Assembly (NCBI GenBank): GCA_023251235.1
Contig: JAHEZE010000008.1
Span: 1-40,915 of the forward strand
Direction: 5' to 3'
DNA: 40,915 nt
From: Sphingobacteriales bacterium
GTDB lineage: Bacteria > Bacteroidota > Bacteroidia > Chitinophagales > Chitinophagaceae
Shown: positions 8,678 to 16,107 of the stretch, one piece after another
Layout: every line of letters starts with the position of its first letter
Position numbering within the stretch: position 1 is the stretch's first letter
Position numbers and translations under genes: made by a program
The notes under the pieces: generated by a model
The model's input: the letters and a program-made list of their open reading frames with translations, nothing else
The model's database searches: none
What the model was told of the DNA's origin: nothing

Positions 8678-9108
8678 TCCGGATCCATTTGCATAAATTC
8701 CCTCTTTACTGCTTTCAGCATACTGAACAATTGAGCTACCTGAATTAAAAGCAAAACTCCAAGAGCCAATATTACATACCAGGGTAATGTAATTGTTTTC
8801 ACCCCTGCAATTTTTTGAAATGTTTCAATATGATAACCTGTAATTGCAGAGCCGAATGCCATGCCGGCTAATAAAAATGAAAGAAGTGAATAAACCACTT
8901 TCATAAACATAATCCGCATGGTGGAGTAACCCACTTTAAAATTTTCAAGAATGGCAGCGGGGATAATTAATACTAAAGCAATCCAACTCCAGTTTTTATT
9001 AAACCAACTATCATTAAGCGTTAAGTTCAGTATCAATACCATTGCTATGGAAAAAAGCCCCCAGGGGAATAATAAAAATGCCGGAGTTTTTGTAGTTGGA
9101 GTTCCCAT
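8671..9108 (-). CDS. Small four-helix integral membrane protein, unknown function
   Basis: A 145-residue hydrophobic protein with four likely membrane helices, at about residues 12-30, 40-55, 65-85 and 105-130, and a charged tail ending KREFMQMDPDQ. No motif identifies a family; it resembles the many lineage-restricted Bacteroidota membrane proteins. It is the last minus-strand gene of the riboswitch-tRNA stretch, 77 nt beyond the broken tRNA, and its stop overlaps that of idi by 7 nt. Normal amino-acid composition and a clean frame between two recognisable features support that it is a real gene. Confidence 0.65.
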   Translation of the reverse strand: MGTPTTKTPAFLLFPWGLFSIAMVLILNLTLNDSWFNKNWSWIALVLIIPAAILENFKVGYSTMRIMFMKVVYSLLSFLLAGMAFGSAITGYHIETFQKIAGVKTITLPWYVILALGVLLLIQVAQLFSMLKAVKREFMQMDPDQ

Positions 9109-9185
9109 GATGAATTGTTTTGATTGAACAGGAAGATATTAAATATACCTGAAATGCAGAAGCTGATCAATATAAAACAGTTTTG

Positions 9186-9285
9186 TAGCCTCGCCCAGAA
9201 TCGAACTGGTATCCGGGGCTTCGGAAACCCTTATACTATCCCAGTCCGACTGGCGTCAGCAGGGCGGGCATTGTACTATGAGTTT
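9186..9285 (-). pseudogene. Broken tRNA-Arg(CCG)-like gene with 28-nt D-loop insertion
   Basis: On the minus strand this aligns end to end with the intact tRNA-Arg at 9533-9604. It has the same D-stem halves (GTAC/GTAT), an anticodon loop TTCCGAA reading CCG, a T-arm CCAG-TTCGATT-CTGG and the 3' acceptor CGAGGCT. It differs in two ways. Exactly 28 nt (9241-9268) interrupt the D-loop between AATG and GATA, and the 5' acceptor strand reads AAACTCA, leaving only four of seven acceptor pairs. The anticodon and T stems differ from the intact copy yet still pair, so this was probably a separate functional tRNA that was later disrupted. It cannot fold as a normal tRNA. Confidence 0.75.
9241..9268. 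repeat. 28-nt insertion with a 13-nt palindrome inside a tRNA-like sequence
   Basis: This stretch is absent from the neighbouring intact tRNA-Arg. It begins with the palindrome CCAGTCCGACTGG (9241-9253: two 6-nt arms around one C), followed by a G-rich 15-mer CGTCAGCAGGGCGGG. It is much richer in G and C than its surroundings. This composition suggests a small dispersed repeat unit, but no second copy is visible in this window. Confidence 0.5.
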
Positions 9286-9518
9286 AATTTAGTTTTTAAA
9301 AATCTTCTTCCTGCTGATGATTTAAAATATTTTTCTCTTTTAATTGCTTTTTCTCTGGCATTGAATTGCCAGGAATAGACTATTCTAAAAGGAATATATG
9401 GACGAATGGAGTCAGTCATTCCAGAATTGTGCTGAAGAAGTCTTTCATTCAGATTTTCACAATGACTTTTGTAATAAAAATCATGATTGATGCTTTTTAA
9501 AACATAAGCATAAAACAT
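9276..9518 (-). CDS. Small GIY-YIG domain protein (degenerate YIG motif)
   Basis: An 80-residue protein with the single-domain GIY-YIG (YhbQ/UPF0213-like) pattern. MFYAYVLKS is the GIY strand, ENLNERLLQHNSG carries the catalytic Arg, and KAIKREKYFKS carries the conserved Glu. The second half of the signature reads DFYYKSHC, where relatives have YYKGHC or YVGHC, so the YIG glycine is replaced by serine. Activity is therefore doubtful. The start lies 14 nt after the 3' end of the tRNA-Arg, and the TAG stop (9276-9278) falls inside the second tRNA-like sequence. The whole gene fits between two tRNA copies in the same orientation. Related small GIY-YIG genes are often found near stable RNA genes in Bacteroidota. 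Confidence 0.72.
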   Translation of the reverse strand: MFYAYVLKSINHDFYYKSHCENLNERLLQHNSGMTDSIRPYIPFRIVYSWQFNAREKAIKREKYFKSSAGRRFLKTKLNS

Positions 9519-9532
9519 GACAATTTTTTTTG

Positions 9533-9604
9533 TAGCCTCGGCGGGAATCGAACCTGCATCTGGAGCTTCGGAGGCTCATATACTATCCATTGTACTACGA
9601 GGCC
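9533..9604 (-). tRNA. tRNA-Arg (anticodon CCG)
   Basis: A 72-nt cloverleaf on the minus strand. The acceptor is GGCCTCG/CGAGGCT (first pair G-U), D-stem GTAC/GTAT with loop AATGGATA, anticodon loop CTCCGAA reading CCG, a 4-nt variable loop and T-loop TTCGATT. The discriminator is A and the CCA end is not encoded, as is common in Bacteroidota. Two stem positions do not pair: 27-43 (U-C) and 51-63 (A-C). The gene lies 14 nt after the stop of the MarC-family gene and directly before the GIY-YIG gene, all on one strand. Confidence 0.88.
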
Positions 9605-9618
9605 AGAAAAATGTAAAA

Positions 9619-10230
9619 TTATTTTATCAATCCTCCCATATTACTTCCAAATACTTTTACAGCAATAGCCAGCAAAACTACACCAAAAAATTTTCGTACA
9701 GCTAATAAACCGGCTTTACCTAATACTCTTTCAATCATATTCAGTGACCGGAGAACAACATAAATAATAATTAGATTTATAAGTATTGCCAATACAATCA
9801 TAAACTCGTTTTTATCTGCCCTTTCGAAAGTTGCTTTTAATGACATAATGGTGGTTAATGTTCCGCTGCCGGCTATTAACGGAAATGCAATAGGAACAAC
9901 TGTACCCGAAGGGCCCCCTTTTTCTGGTTTAAAAAATTCTATACCCAATACCATTTCCAGCCCAAGAATAAAAATGACAATAGAACCGGCTACTGCAAAT
10001 GAACGGATATCAACTCCCAGTATATTCAGAAAAGGTTTGCCTATAAAGAAAAACAAGATCATCAGTCCTCCTGAAATCAAAGTCACTTTCCAGGCATTAA
10101 TACCACCGGTTTTTTCTTTAATAGAAATAAGCATGGGAACGGAACCCACTATGTCAATTACCGCAAACAAAGTAAATGTCAGCGTAAGAAATTCCTGGAT
10201 ATTAAATTGCATAACCGTTGATTTCTGCAA
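9619..10230 (-). CDS. MarC family integral membrane protein
   Basis: A 203-residue protein with about six membrane helices and MarC/YhgN-family features: FAVIDIVGSVPMLISI near the N-terminus and AFPLIAGSGTLTTIMSL near the middle, the conserved paired half-helices of the family. The biochemical role of MarC proteins is unsettled; the name comes from the mar locus, but no drug-resistance function was confirmed. Two starts are possible: ATG at 10230 or ATG at 10212 (MQFNIQEF, giving 197 residues, the better match to family N-termini). It follows the stop of the BtuB-like receptor gene by 7 or 25 nt, so it is probably read from the same riboswitch-controlled transcript. Confidence 0.88.
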   Translation of the reverse strand: MQKSTVMQFNIQEFLTLTFTLFAVIDIVGSVPMLISIKEKTGGINAWKVTLISGGLMILFFFIGKPFLNILGVDIRSFAVAGSIVIFILGLEMVLGIEFFKPEKGGPSGTVVPIAFPLIAGSGTLTTIMSLKATFERADKNEFMIVLAILINLIIIYVVLRSLNMIERVLGKAGLLAVRKFFGVVLLAIAVKVFGSNMGGLIK

Positions 10231-10237
10231 ATGTATA

Positions 10238-12196
10238 TCAGAAATTAAATCTTATACCTCCATTGCCATTAAAACCTATAGTATTAAAACCGCTCACTTC
10301 TGTATACCGTGTATTCAATACATTCCTGAAGTCCGCAAATAGCCGGAGTTTATTTTTTAGAAACCTGTATTCAGTATATAGATCCAAAAGAGAGTAACTT
10401 TTTAAGGTTGTTGTAATAGTCTGATAAGTCTGAGCATCAAAATAGGCATCGCTTCTTTTACCAAATGCTGCCACGCTGCTGCTGATAAAAAATCGATCAC
10501 TTATGCGGCTGCTGATAGTTAACCCGAAACTATTTTTCGGTCTGCGCAGCAAATTAAAATAAGTAGTATCCTTTCCTGAAAAGTCTTTGGTAGTAATTTC
10601 ACCGGTAACAAAAGTGTAAAAGGCTTTTACCGTTGTATTCTTTGCAATAATATAAGTTGCTTCCAGCTCCACACCATGATCTTTCTGTTTATCCTGGTTT
10701 ATATACTGCGATTGATAAGTTGATTGATTAAAATAAAAGAATATCACATCTTTTACATCCCTCCCGAATACAACAGCCCGGCCGGTTAATTTTTTATCAA
10801 CAGAAAAATACTGCAACCCACCTTCCATAGTAATGGCAGCTTCAGGATTCAGATTCTTATTTCCATATTCAGAAAACAACTGATACAGGGAAGGTGTTCT
10901 GTAACCGGAAGAAAAATTAGCAAATAATTTTACCTGCTTGTTAATTAAATAAGAGGGATTAATATTGAATACATCATGGCTGCCATACGAGGAATGAATA
11001 TTTATACGATTACCCAATTCAATATTAAAACCCGAATGGCTGTTGATGTTTAAAGCAGCATATACACCAAGCTGGTTTTGTTTTAAACTATCACTGCTGT
11101 ATTTGCTGGTGTAAGGGCCGTAGAAGCCAACAGAAAAATATTCCTGATCCGAATTGGAACTACGGAAATCTGCCCCCGCCGTCAGTTTTATTTTTTCATT
11201 CAATGTAAAATGAGCATAGGCATCAATAAAATGTTCATTGCCTTTATAACTGCCACGGCTGTATATATCAAACCCATTACGGCTTTTTAGGCTGTCATCA
11301 ATATACTCCCGGTTTATATTATTGAAATTATATAATACGATCAGCTTAGTATTTCCAAAACTGAATTCATTCCGTACACCAGCCTGGAAACTTTTTTGAT
11401 GATAGATATAATCCAGTTCATCTACAAATGCTCCCTGGTCAAGATCGCCATTGATCTTTGTATAACGTATATACGGCTGTATCCTGATATTCCTTGCTGC
11501 CTGGAAACCCAGACCTGCCATCACATTATATTGTGTATAGCCGTCCTTATCAGCATTAGCGCTGTTACTTACCGCTTCATTTATTCCATCGGTTGTATGC
11601 AAACTATAATTGGCATAATAGTCAATCTTGTCCCTTCTTCCACTTATTCCTGCAGTACCTCGAAAACTATTATAGCTTCCATAACTGAGAACTCCCGATC
11701 CATTGAAAGATTTATTTTCAGCTTTTTTAGTAATAATATTGATAACTCCCGCAATCGCATCGCTACCATATAATGTTGATTGACTTCCTTTCAGTATTTC
11801 AATCCTTCCAATGGAAGCAACAGCAATATTTCTTATATCAAAGTTTCCACCAATACCACTGGGATCATATACGGGCACCCCATCAATGGTAATCAGCGTA
11901 TGATCAATTCTGGCGCCCCGCAGGTAAATGCTTTTATCTTTTCCCGGGTTACTATTGGTGCCACCAACATAAATGCCAGCCTCACCGGTTAATATCTGCG
12001 ATAAATCCTTTCCTCCGCTGTGTTCCAGTTGTTCTTTTGTAATTACAGTAATTACTTTTCCTGTCAGTGAAGTTTTGTTGGGATACTTGTTGGCCGTCAT
12101 GACCACTTCATCTAATGATTTTACAGTTGTGTCTTGTTGCGCTGAGAGCTGACTACTGATGAATGCAGCAGTCACAATCAAAAATTTCTTTTTCAT
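10238..12196 (-). CDS. BtuB-like TonB-dependent receptor (probable cobalamin uptake)
   Basis: A 652-residue outer-membrane receptor. A signal peptide (MKKKFLIVTAAFISSQLSAQ) precedes a TonB-box-like segment near DEVVMTANK. The plug domain follows (SLTGKVITVITKEQLEHSG, then GSQSTLYGSDAIAGVINIITKK), then a 22-strand-type barrel ending in a terminal aromatic residue (GGIRFNF). Size and plug match BtuB and colicin-I-type receptors. The decisive clue is the cobalamin riboswitch just upstream, which makes vitamin B12 or a related corrinoid the likely substrate. No BtuCDF transporter genes are present here, so the inner-membrane step must be encoded elsewhere. Expression should fall when cobalamin is plentiful. 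Confidence 0.88.
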   Translation of the reverse strand: MKKKFLIVTAAFISSQLSAQQDTTVKSLDEVVMTANKYPNKTSLTGKVITVITKEQLEHSGGKDLSQILTGEAGIYVGGTNSNPGKDKSIYLRGARIDHTLITIDGVPVYDPSGIGGNFDIRNIAVASIGRIEILKGSQSTLYGSDAIAGVINIITKKAENKSFNGSGVLSYGSYNSFRGTAGISGRRDKIDYYANYSLHTTDGINEAVSNSANADKDGYTQYNVMAGLGFQAARNIRIQPYIRYTKINGDLDQGAFVDELDYIYHQKSFQAGVRNEFSFGNTKLIVLYNFNNINREYIDDSLKSRNGFDIYSRGSYKGNEHFIDAYAHFTLNEKIKLTAGADFRSSNSDQEYFSVGFYGPYTSKYSSDSLKQNQLGVYAALNINSHSGFNIELGNRINIHSSYGSHDVFNINPSYLINKQVKLFANFSSGYRTPSLYQLFSEYGNKNLNPEAAITMEGGLQYFSVDKKLTGRAVVFGRDVKDVIFFYFNQSTYQSQYINQDKQKDHGVELEATYIIAKNTTVKAFYTFVTGEITTKDFSGKDTTYFNLLRRPKNSFGLTISSRISDRFFISSSVAAFGKRSDAYFDAQTYQTITTTLKSYSLLDLYTEYRFLKNKLRLFADFRNVLNTRYTEVSGFNTIGFNGNGGIRFNF

Positions 12197-12250
12197 TTAA
12201 TTTTTTTTTGTGTGACTGCTTCCGGTAAAATAAAAAAGAAAGAAAATTAT

Positions 12251-12269
12251 AAGATGCCTGCCATCTTTT
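12251..12269 (-). promoter_or_regulatory. Hairpin in the riboswitch leader, possible expression platform
   Basis: On the minus strand, AAGATG-GCAGG-CATCTT can form a 6-bp hairpin, followed by a T-rich stretch (ATAATTTTCTTTCTTTTTT). The GGCAGG in it is also complementary to CCTGCC of the B12 box at 12317-12322. Mutually exclusive pairings of this kind are what a riboswitch expression platform needs. This is read from base pairing only. Confidence 0.4.
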
Positions 12270-12311
12270 AATCTTCAAGCCTTTCACCCGAAAGCTGAAT
12301 ATTGTTTGTTT

Positions 12312-12486
12312 GATGTGGCAGGTCTTCTGGCTTAATACACAGTTCAACAGCCTTCCCATTTTTTAAAAAAGTGGCATTGAAGTTTAAACTGTTTCCCAAA
12401 CTCTCCGCCCGTGGCGGATTGGGGGTATCTCACAGCTACGGGGATAGCGTCAGATTCGGACTGACTTCCCTTTTAGTCGGATTGAT
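12312..12486 (-). ncRNA. Cobalamin riboswitch (B12 element)
   Basis: Read on the minus strand, the leader shows the conserved blocks of the AdoCbl-type riboswitch in order: GGGAAGTCAGTCCGAATCTG, then GCTATCCCCGTAGCTGTGAG, a variable hairpin (CCGCCACGGGCGG), GCCACT, GGGAAGG, and the B12 box AGCCAGAAGACCTGCC (12317-12332). It ends about 115 nt before the start codon of the BtuB-like receptor. In this class, ligand binding reduces expression of the downstream gene. The boundaries are approximate because the closing P1 stem is not obvious. Confidence 0.92.
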
Positions 12487-12645
12487 TATTGATGAACAGA
12501 GATATAAAGATAAAAGGAGCGTCGCAAGGGAAGCTCAATAGACATTCATAAGCTAAGTTCATAATAAATCAATCAAAGAACCAAATCAGTGGCAAATGTA
12601 ACTATGAAGGGGTTGATTGCCTGAATTTAATTGTCAACAAAGAAG

Positions 12646-14709
12646 TCACCTGAAACTAAAATGCAGTGAAAGACCTGCACTGAAATTAAAACCCGGAGCT
12701 GCATTGTAATAGCGGCCGCCAAATGCATTAATATCATTACCCAAACTATATTGTACATCAAAAATATTATCTGCAGAAAGAAAGAGTTCCATCATTACTT
12801 TCGGATGCAGGTTTTTTTTCCAGCCCATCCTGGCCCCAAGTAAGTTGAAAGAAGAAGCATAAACTGTATTCGCATCATTCAAAGGGATAGGATCGCTGTA
12901 GTAATAATTTACATTTAAATAAATACCTTGTTTGGTGGAAAGATCAATTCCTGCAGCTACCACATTTTTCGCTACGCTGGGAAGCTTTTTACCCGAATAG
13001 TCAGTAGTCAGCTGTTTAAAATTTTTATAAGAAAAATTATTCCAGGTATGGCTCAGCCATATTTTTAAATTGGGCATAGTTTCTTTTTGGCTGTTAATTG
13101 CCAGCCATGATAGAAATGATTCAATACCTTTTTGTTTAGTGGATCCGGCATTAACAAAATAGTCTGCTCCACTTTGATCTCTTCGTTGTACAATTGTATT
13201 TTCTAATCCAAAACGAAAAGCATTGATGTCAAAATAAACTCTTCCATTTCTAATAGTGCCTCTTATGCCTGCTTCCAGGTTAATTCCTTTTTCGGCATTC
13301 AGATCAGTACTGATAATTCCGCTGGATGGCAAAAGCTCTGCTGTAGTAGGGGGAGAAAAACCTTTAGCAATACTTCCATATATAGAAAATGATTTTGCGA
13401 GTTGTTTTAATACAGCCAGCCGGGGCGCCAGTACATTATTATATTTTCTGGTTTGTTCAATTACCGGAACTGTTGAAAGTCTTGTAATAGTTAAATGTTG
13501 GGAATTGATACTGGCTCCAACTGTAATGAACCAGTTTAATGGAAGTTCAAGAGTTGCTTGAGAAAAAATAAAGAAGACACGATTATTGATTTCGTCATCC
13601 GTTTGCAGGGTATCAGTATTCCCTTTTTTGTTTGCATAAATTCTTACTGATGAAATGCCCTGCTGAAATTCAATACCCGTAACTACGTTGATTTTGGATT
13701 TATCTCCGATCTTATTGGCATATTGAAAAAATGATCTTCCTCCTGTATGTGGTTCATTTGTTCTTCCATAATTCCGTGTAGTAGGATTCAATAAACGGGT
13801 GGCTGCTCCGTAAAATGTGCTGGTATTTTGCCAATGTTCATTAAATTTTTGTTTGAAACTGATGCCGGCCAAAAATAGTTTCTGATAAATAGCAGCTTTA
13901 TTTTCTATTGCACCAGGTGTTTGCCCCACTCTTGGCCTGGCTGCTTTCGGATTACTTAAATATTCTGTTATTGTCAATGCTCCGGGTGTTTGATAAAAAA
14001 GATCACCCATTAAAAAATGTGTGCTGATAGTTCCTTTATCAGAAACTGCTGCATTCAAATCCCAGGTAAAAACTTTTCTTTCAAGTTTTGAATGGTCACG
14101 GTAACCATGCGATGAAAGTTGCAGGTAATTGAAAGTATTTTGAAAAGCATCTCTGCCCAACTGCAAATTTGTATTGAGGTTATTCAGTCCAAAATTTCCT
14201 GCACTGTAATTAAAAGAAAGTCCGGAATGCCAACTGCTACTATCATTTTTTATAAGCAAAACTCCACCAGTACCTGCGCCATACAAACTGCTGCCCGGTC
14301 CTTTAATAATTTCCATTGATTGAATATTATTAAATCCCAGTTGATTGAGATATGTATTTCCACCGGGGTCTGTATAGGGAATATCATTGTAATAAGTTTT
14401 TACATTTCTGACTCCAAAAGGGGAACGCAATGAACTGCCTCTGATATTGAGGCGATAACTGCCGGGGGAACGTTCTTCCATCCGCACACCGGGATTACTA
14501 TTTACAGCCGGCAAAATACTTGCATTGCTGAATCGTGAAAGCTGCGTTTTTGTAATGATAATTACGGACGCAGGCACCTGGATCAACTTCCTGTTTTGTT
14601 CATAAGCACGGATTGAAATTTCCTGAAGTGTTTGGGAAGTATCAGTTTCCAGTTGGGCAAATAAGTTTACTGATATAGATAAAAGAAACAGGATTAATAA
14701 TTGTCTCAT
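12646..14709 (-). CDS. TonB-dependent outer-membrane receptor
   Basis: A 687-residue receptor. A signal peptide (MRQLLILFLLSISVNLFAQ) is followed by a short segment ending LQEISIRAYEQ that may hold the TonB box. The plug domain includes PASVIIITKTQLSRF, NIRGSSLRSPFGVRN and IIKGPGSSLYGAGTGGVLLI. A long barrel ends in phenylalanine (SLHFSFR), close to the usual C-terminal aromatic. The plug, with its YYNDIPYTDPGG loop, resembles iron-complex (FecA/siderophore-type) receptors, but the substrate is not certain. There is no SusD partner. No riboswitch or Fur-like box is evident upstream, where 51 nt separate it from the divergent permease gene. The 3' flank (12520-12645) holds no clear terminator. 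Confidence 0.87.
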   Translation of the reverse strand: MRQLLILFLLSISVNLFAQLETDTSQTLQEISIRAYEQNRKLIQVPASVIIITKTQLSRFSNASILPAVNSNPGVRMEERSPGSYRLNIRGSSLRSPFGVRNVKTYYNDIPYTDPGGNTYLNQLGFNNIQSMEIIKGPGSSLYGAGTGGVLLIKNDSSSWHSGLSFNYSAGNFGLNNLNTNLQLGRDAFQNTFNYLQLSSHGYRDHSKLERKVFTWDLNAAVSDKGTISTHFLMGDLFYQTPGALTITEYLSNPKAARPRVGQTPGAIENKAAIYQKLFLAGISFKQKFNEHWQNTSTFYGAATRLLNPTTRNYGRTNEPHTGGRSFFQYANKIGDKSKINVVTGIEFQQGISSVRIYANKKGNTDTLQTDDEINNRVFFIFSQATLELPLNWFITVGASINSQHLTITRLSTVPVIEQTRKYNNVLAPRLAVLKQLAKSFSIYGSIAKGFSPPTTAELLPSSGIISTDLNAEKGINLEAGIRGTIRNGRVYFDINAFRFGLENTIVQRRDQSGADYFVNAGSTKQKGIESFLSWLAINSQKETMPNLKIWLSHTWNNFSYKNFKQLTTDYSGKKLPSVAKNVVAAGIDLSTKQGIYLNVNYYYSDPIPLNDANTVYASSFNLLGARMGWKKNLHPKVMMELFLSADNIFDVQYSLGNDINAFGGRYYNAAPGFNFSAGLSLHFSFR

Positions 14710-14760
14710 AAAAAAAATTGGGGCAGTAAAGGTAAACTCAATATTCTTTATCTTCCCGTT

Positions 14761-16107
14761 ATGAAGCAGAATAAACTCAATCTTTTTTCTTTTACTATGA
14801 TCGTGGTAGGGCTTGTAATTGGCATGGGCATTTTCCGTGCTGCTGCTACCAGTGCTAAATACGCCATCAATCCCTCTGTTTATTTCAGTGCATGGATCAT
14901 TGGTGGCATCGTGGCATTATGCGGGGCATTAACATATGCTGAAATAGGAAGCCGTTACCCGGTAACAGGCGGTTATTATAAAGTGTTTGCAAAAGCCTAT
15001 CATCCAAGCATAGCTTTTGCCATTAATTGTTTAATACTGGTAAGCAATGCTGCAAGCTTAAGTGGTGTTGCTATTATTGGAAGCGGCTATATTTTAAAAT
15101 TATTTCCCGGTGAATGGAATGATATTCACAAAGCAATTTTAAGCAGCATTGCCATTATTATTTTTTATATTATAAATCTTCGGGGATTAAAAATGAGCTC
15201 CATTGCACAGAATATTCTGATGCTTATTAAAATTGGGATGATACTGGTGCTGATTGTAGCTTTATTTTTTCCCATTCATTATGCAGATAATTCGGTTGCA
15301 CTGCAGTTAACCGACTCCGGCGCTATGAACTGGATAAAGAGTTTAGGAATGAGCCTGGTGGCGGTTTCATTTACTTATGGTGGTTATCAGCAAACAATAA
15401 ATTTTGGGAATGAAGTGGATAAACCGGCTAAAAATATTCCCCGGGGAATTTTTATTGGCATTGCCATCATCATCATTCTATACCTGCTTGTTAATCTTAG
15501 TTACTATAACATTGTTGGGTTTGACAGAATGAAAGGCGAAAGGGAAATTGCTTATGTAGTTATTGATAAAGTTTTTGGAGAAAAAGGGGCTATTGTTTTT
15601 TCTGCTTTCTTATTCCTTGGTGTGCTGGCTTACGTAAATGGATTGCTGATGAGTAATCCCCGTGTTATGTATGCTATGGGAGACGATGGAAGCCTTCCTG
15701 CAATATTTGCCAAAAAAAATGAGAAGACAGCAGTATTTTCTTTTTCCTTAACGGTATTTGCTGCTGCCTGTATTATTATTTTATTTTTTATGCAGCAATT
15801 TGAAAAGATACTGGCCTTTACTATTTTTCTTGATTGTTTTGGTATGGTATTAAGCAGCGCCACTATTTTCTGGTTTCGTAAAAAAACAAAACATCTGGAT
15901 GGCACAGGAATTTATAAAATGAAATTGTTTCCGTTATTTCCACTCATCTTTATTGCTGCTTACACATTTGTAGGAATCAGTATTGCGATGGATTATAAAA
16001 ATAATGATTATGCTGCATTAACAGGACTTGGAGTACTGGTTGTATTTGTAATTTTATATTTCCTTTTCAAAAAGAAAAAAGACGGTGAAAGTAAAAACGA
16101 ACTATAA
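14761..16107 (+). CDS. APC-family amino acid permease
   Basis: A 448-residue protein with about twelve membrane helices. The first helix holds the APC substrate-binding signature (TMIVVGLVIGMGIF), followed by TYAEIGSRYPVTGGYYKVF, typical of the amino acid/polyamine/LAT-like branch. The ATG at 14761 is chosen; an upstream TTG at 14701 overlaps the divergent receptor gene and adds 20 non-conserved residues. The C-terminus ends in a lysine-rich tail (FKKKKDGESKNEL). Its stop codon shares bases with the start of the trans-sulfuration gene (TAATG at 16105-16109), so the two are translationally coupled. That makes a sulfur amino acid, or a product of the enzyme, a reasonable substrate guess. Confidence 0.88.
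   Translation: MKQNKLNLFSFTMIVVGLVIGMGIFRAAATSAKYAINPSVYFSAWIIGGIVALCGALTYAEIGSRYPVTGGYYKVFAKAYHPSIAFAINCLILVSNAASLSGVAIIGSGYILKLFPGEWNDIHKAILSSIAIIIFYIINLRGLKMSSIAQNILMLIKIGMILVLIVALFFPIHYADNSVALQLTDSGAMNWIKSLGMSLVAVSFTYGGYQQTINFGNEVDKPAKNIPRGIFIGIAIIIILYLLVNLSYYNIVGFDRMKGEREIAYVVIDKVFGEKGAIVFSAFLFLGVLAYVNGLLMSNPRVMYAMGDDGSLPAIFAKKNEKTAVFSFSLTVFAAACIIILFFMQQFEKILAFTIFLDCFGMVLSSATIFWFRKKTKHLDGTGIYKMKLFPLFPLIFIAAYTFVGISIAMDYKNNDYAALTGLGVLVVFVILYFLFKKKKDGESKNEL

Noticed and set aside
9241-9268. Interpretation of the 28-nt insertion as a tRNA intron
   Set aside because: Bacterial tRNA introns are large self-splicing elements in the anticodon arm; a 28-nt D-loop insertion cannot self-splice, and the acceptor stem is also damaged.
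9186-9518. Reading the tRNA/GIY-YIG region as an integrative-element attachment site
   Set aside because: No integrase, no matching direct repeat at a distance and no cargo beyond one 80-residue gene are visible.
9848-10342. 164-residue plus-strand frame opposite marC and the receptor gene
   Set aside because: It spans two genes on the other strand, has no recognisable motif, and the minus-strand genes are well supported.
12153-12359. 68-residue frame covering part of the riboswitch
   Set aside because: It overlaps the B12 element and the receptor signal peptide; the RNA structure explains this stretch.
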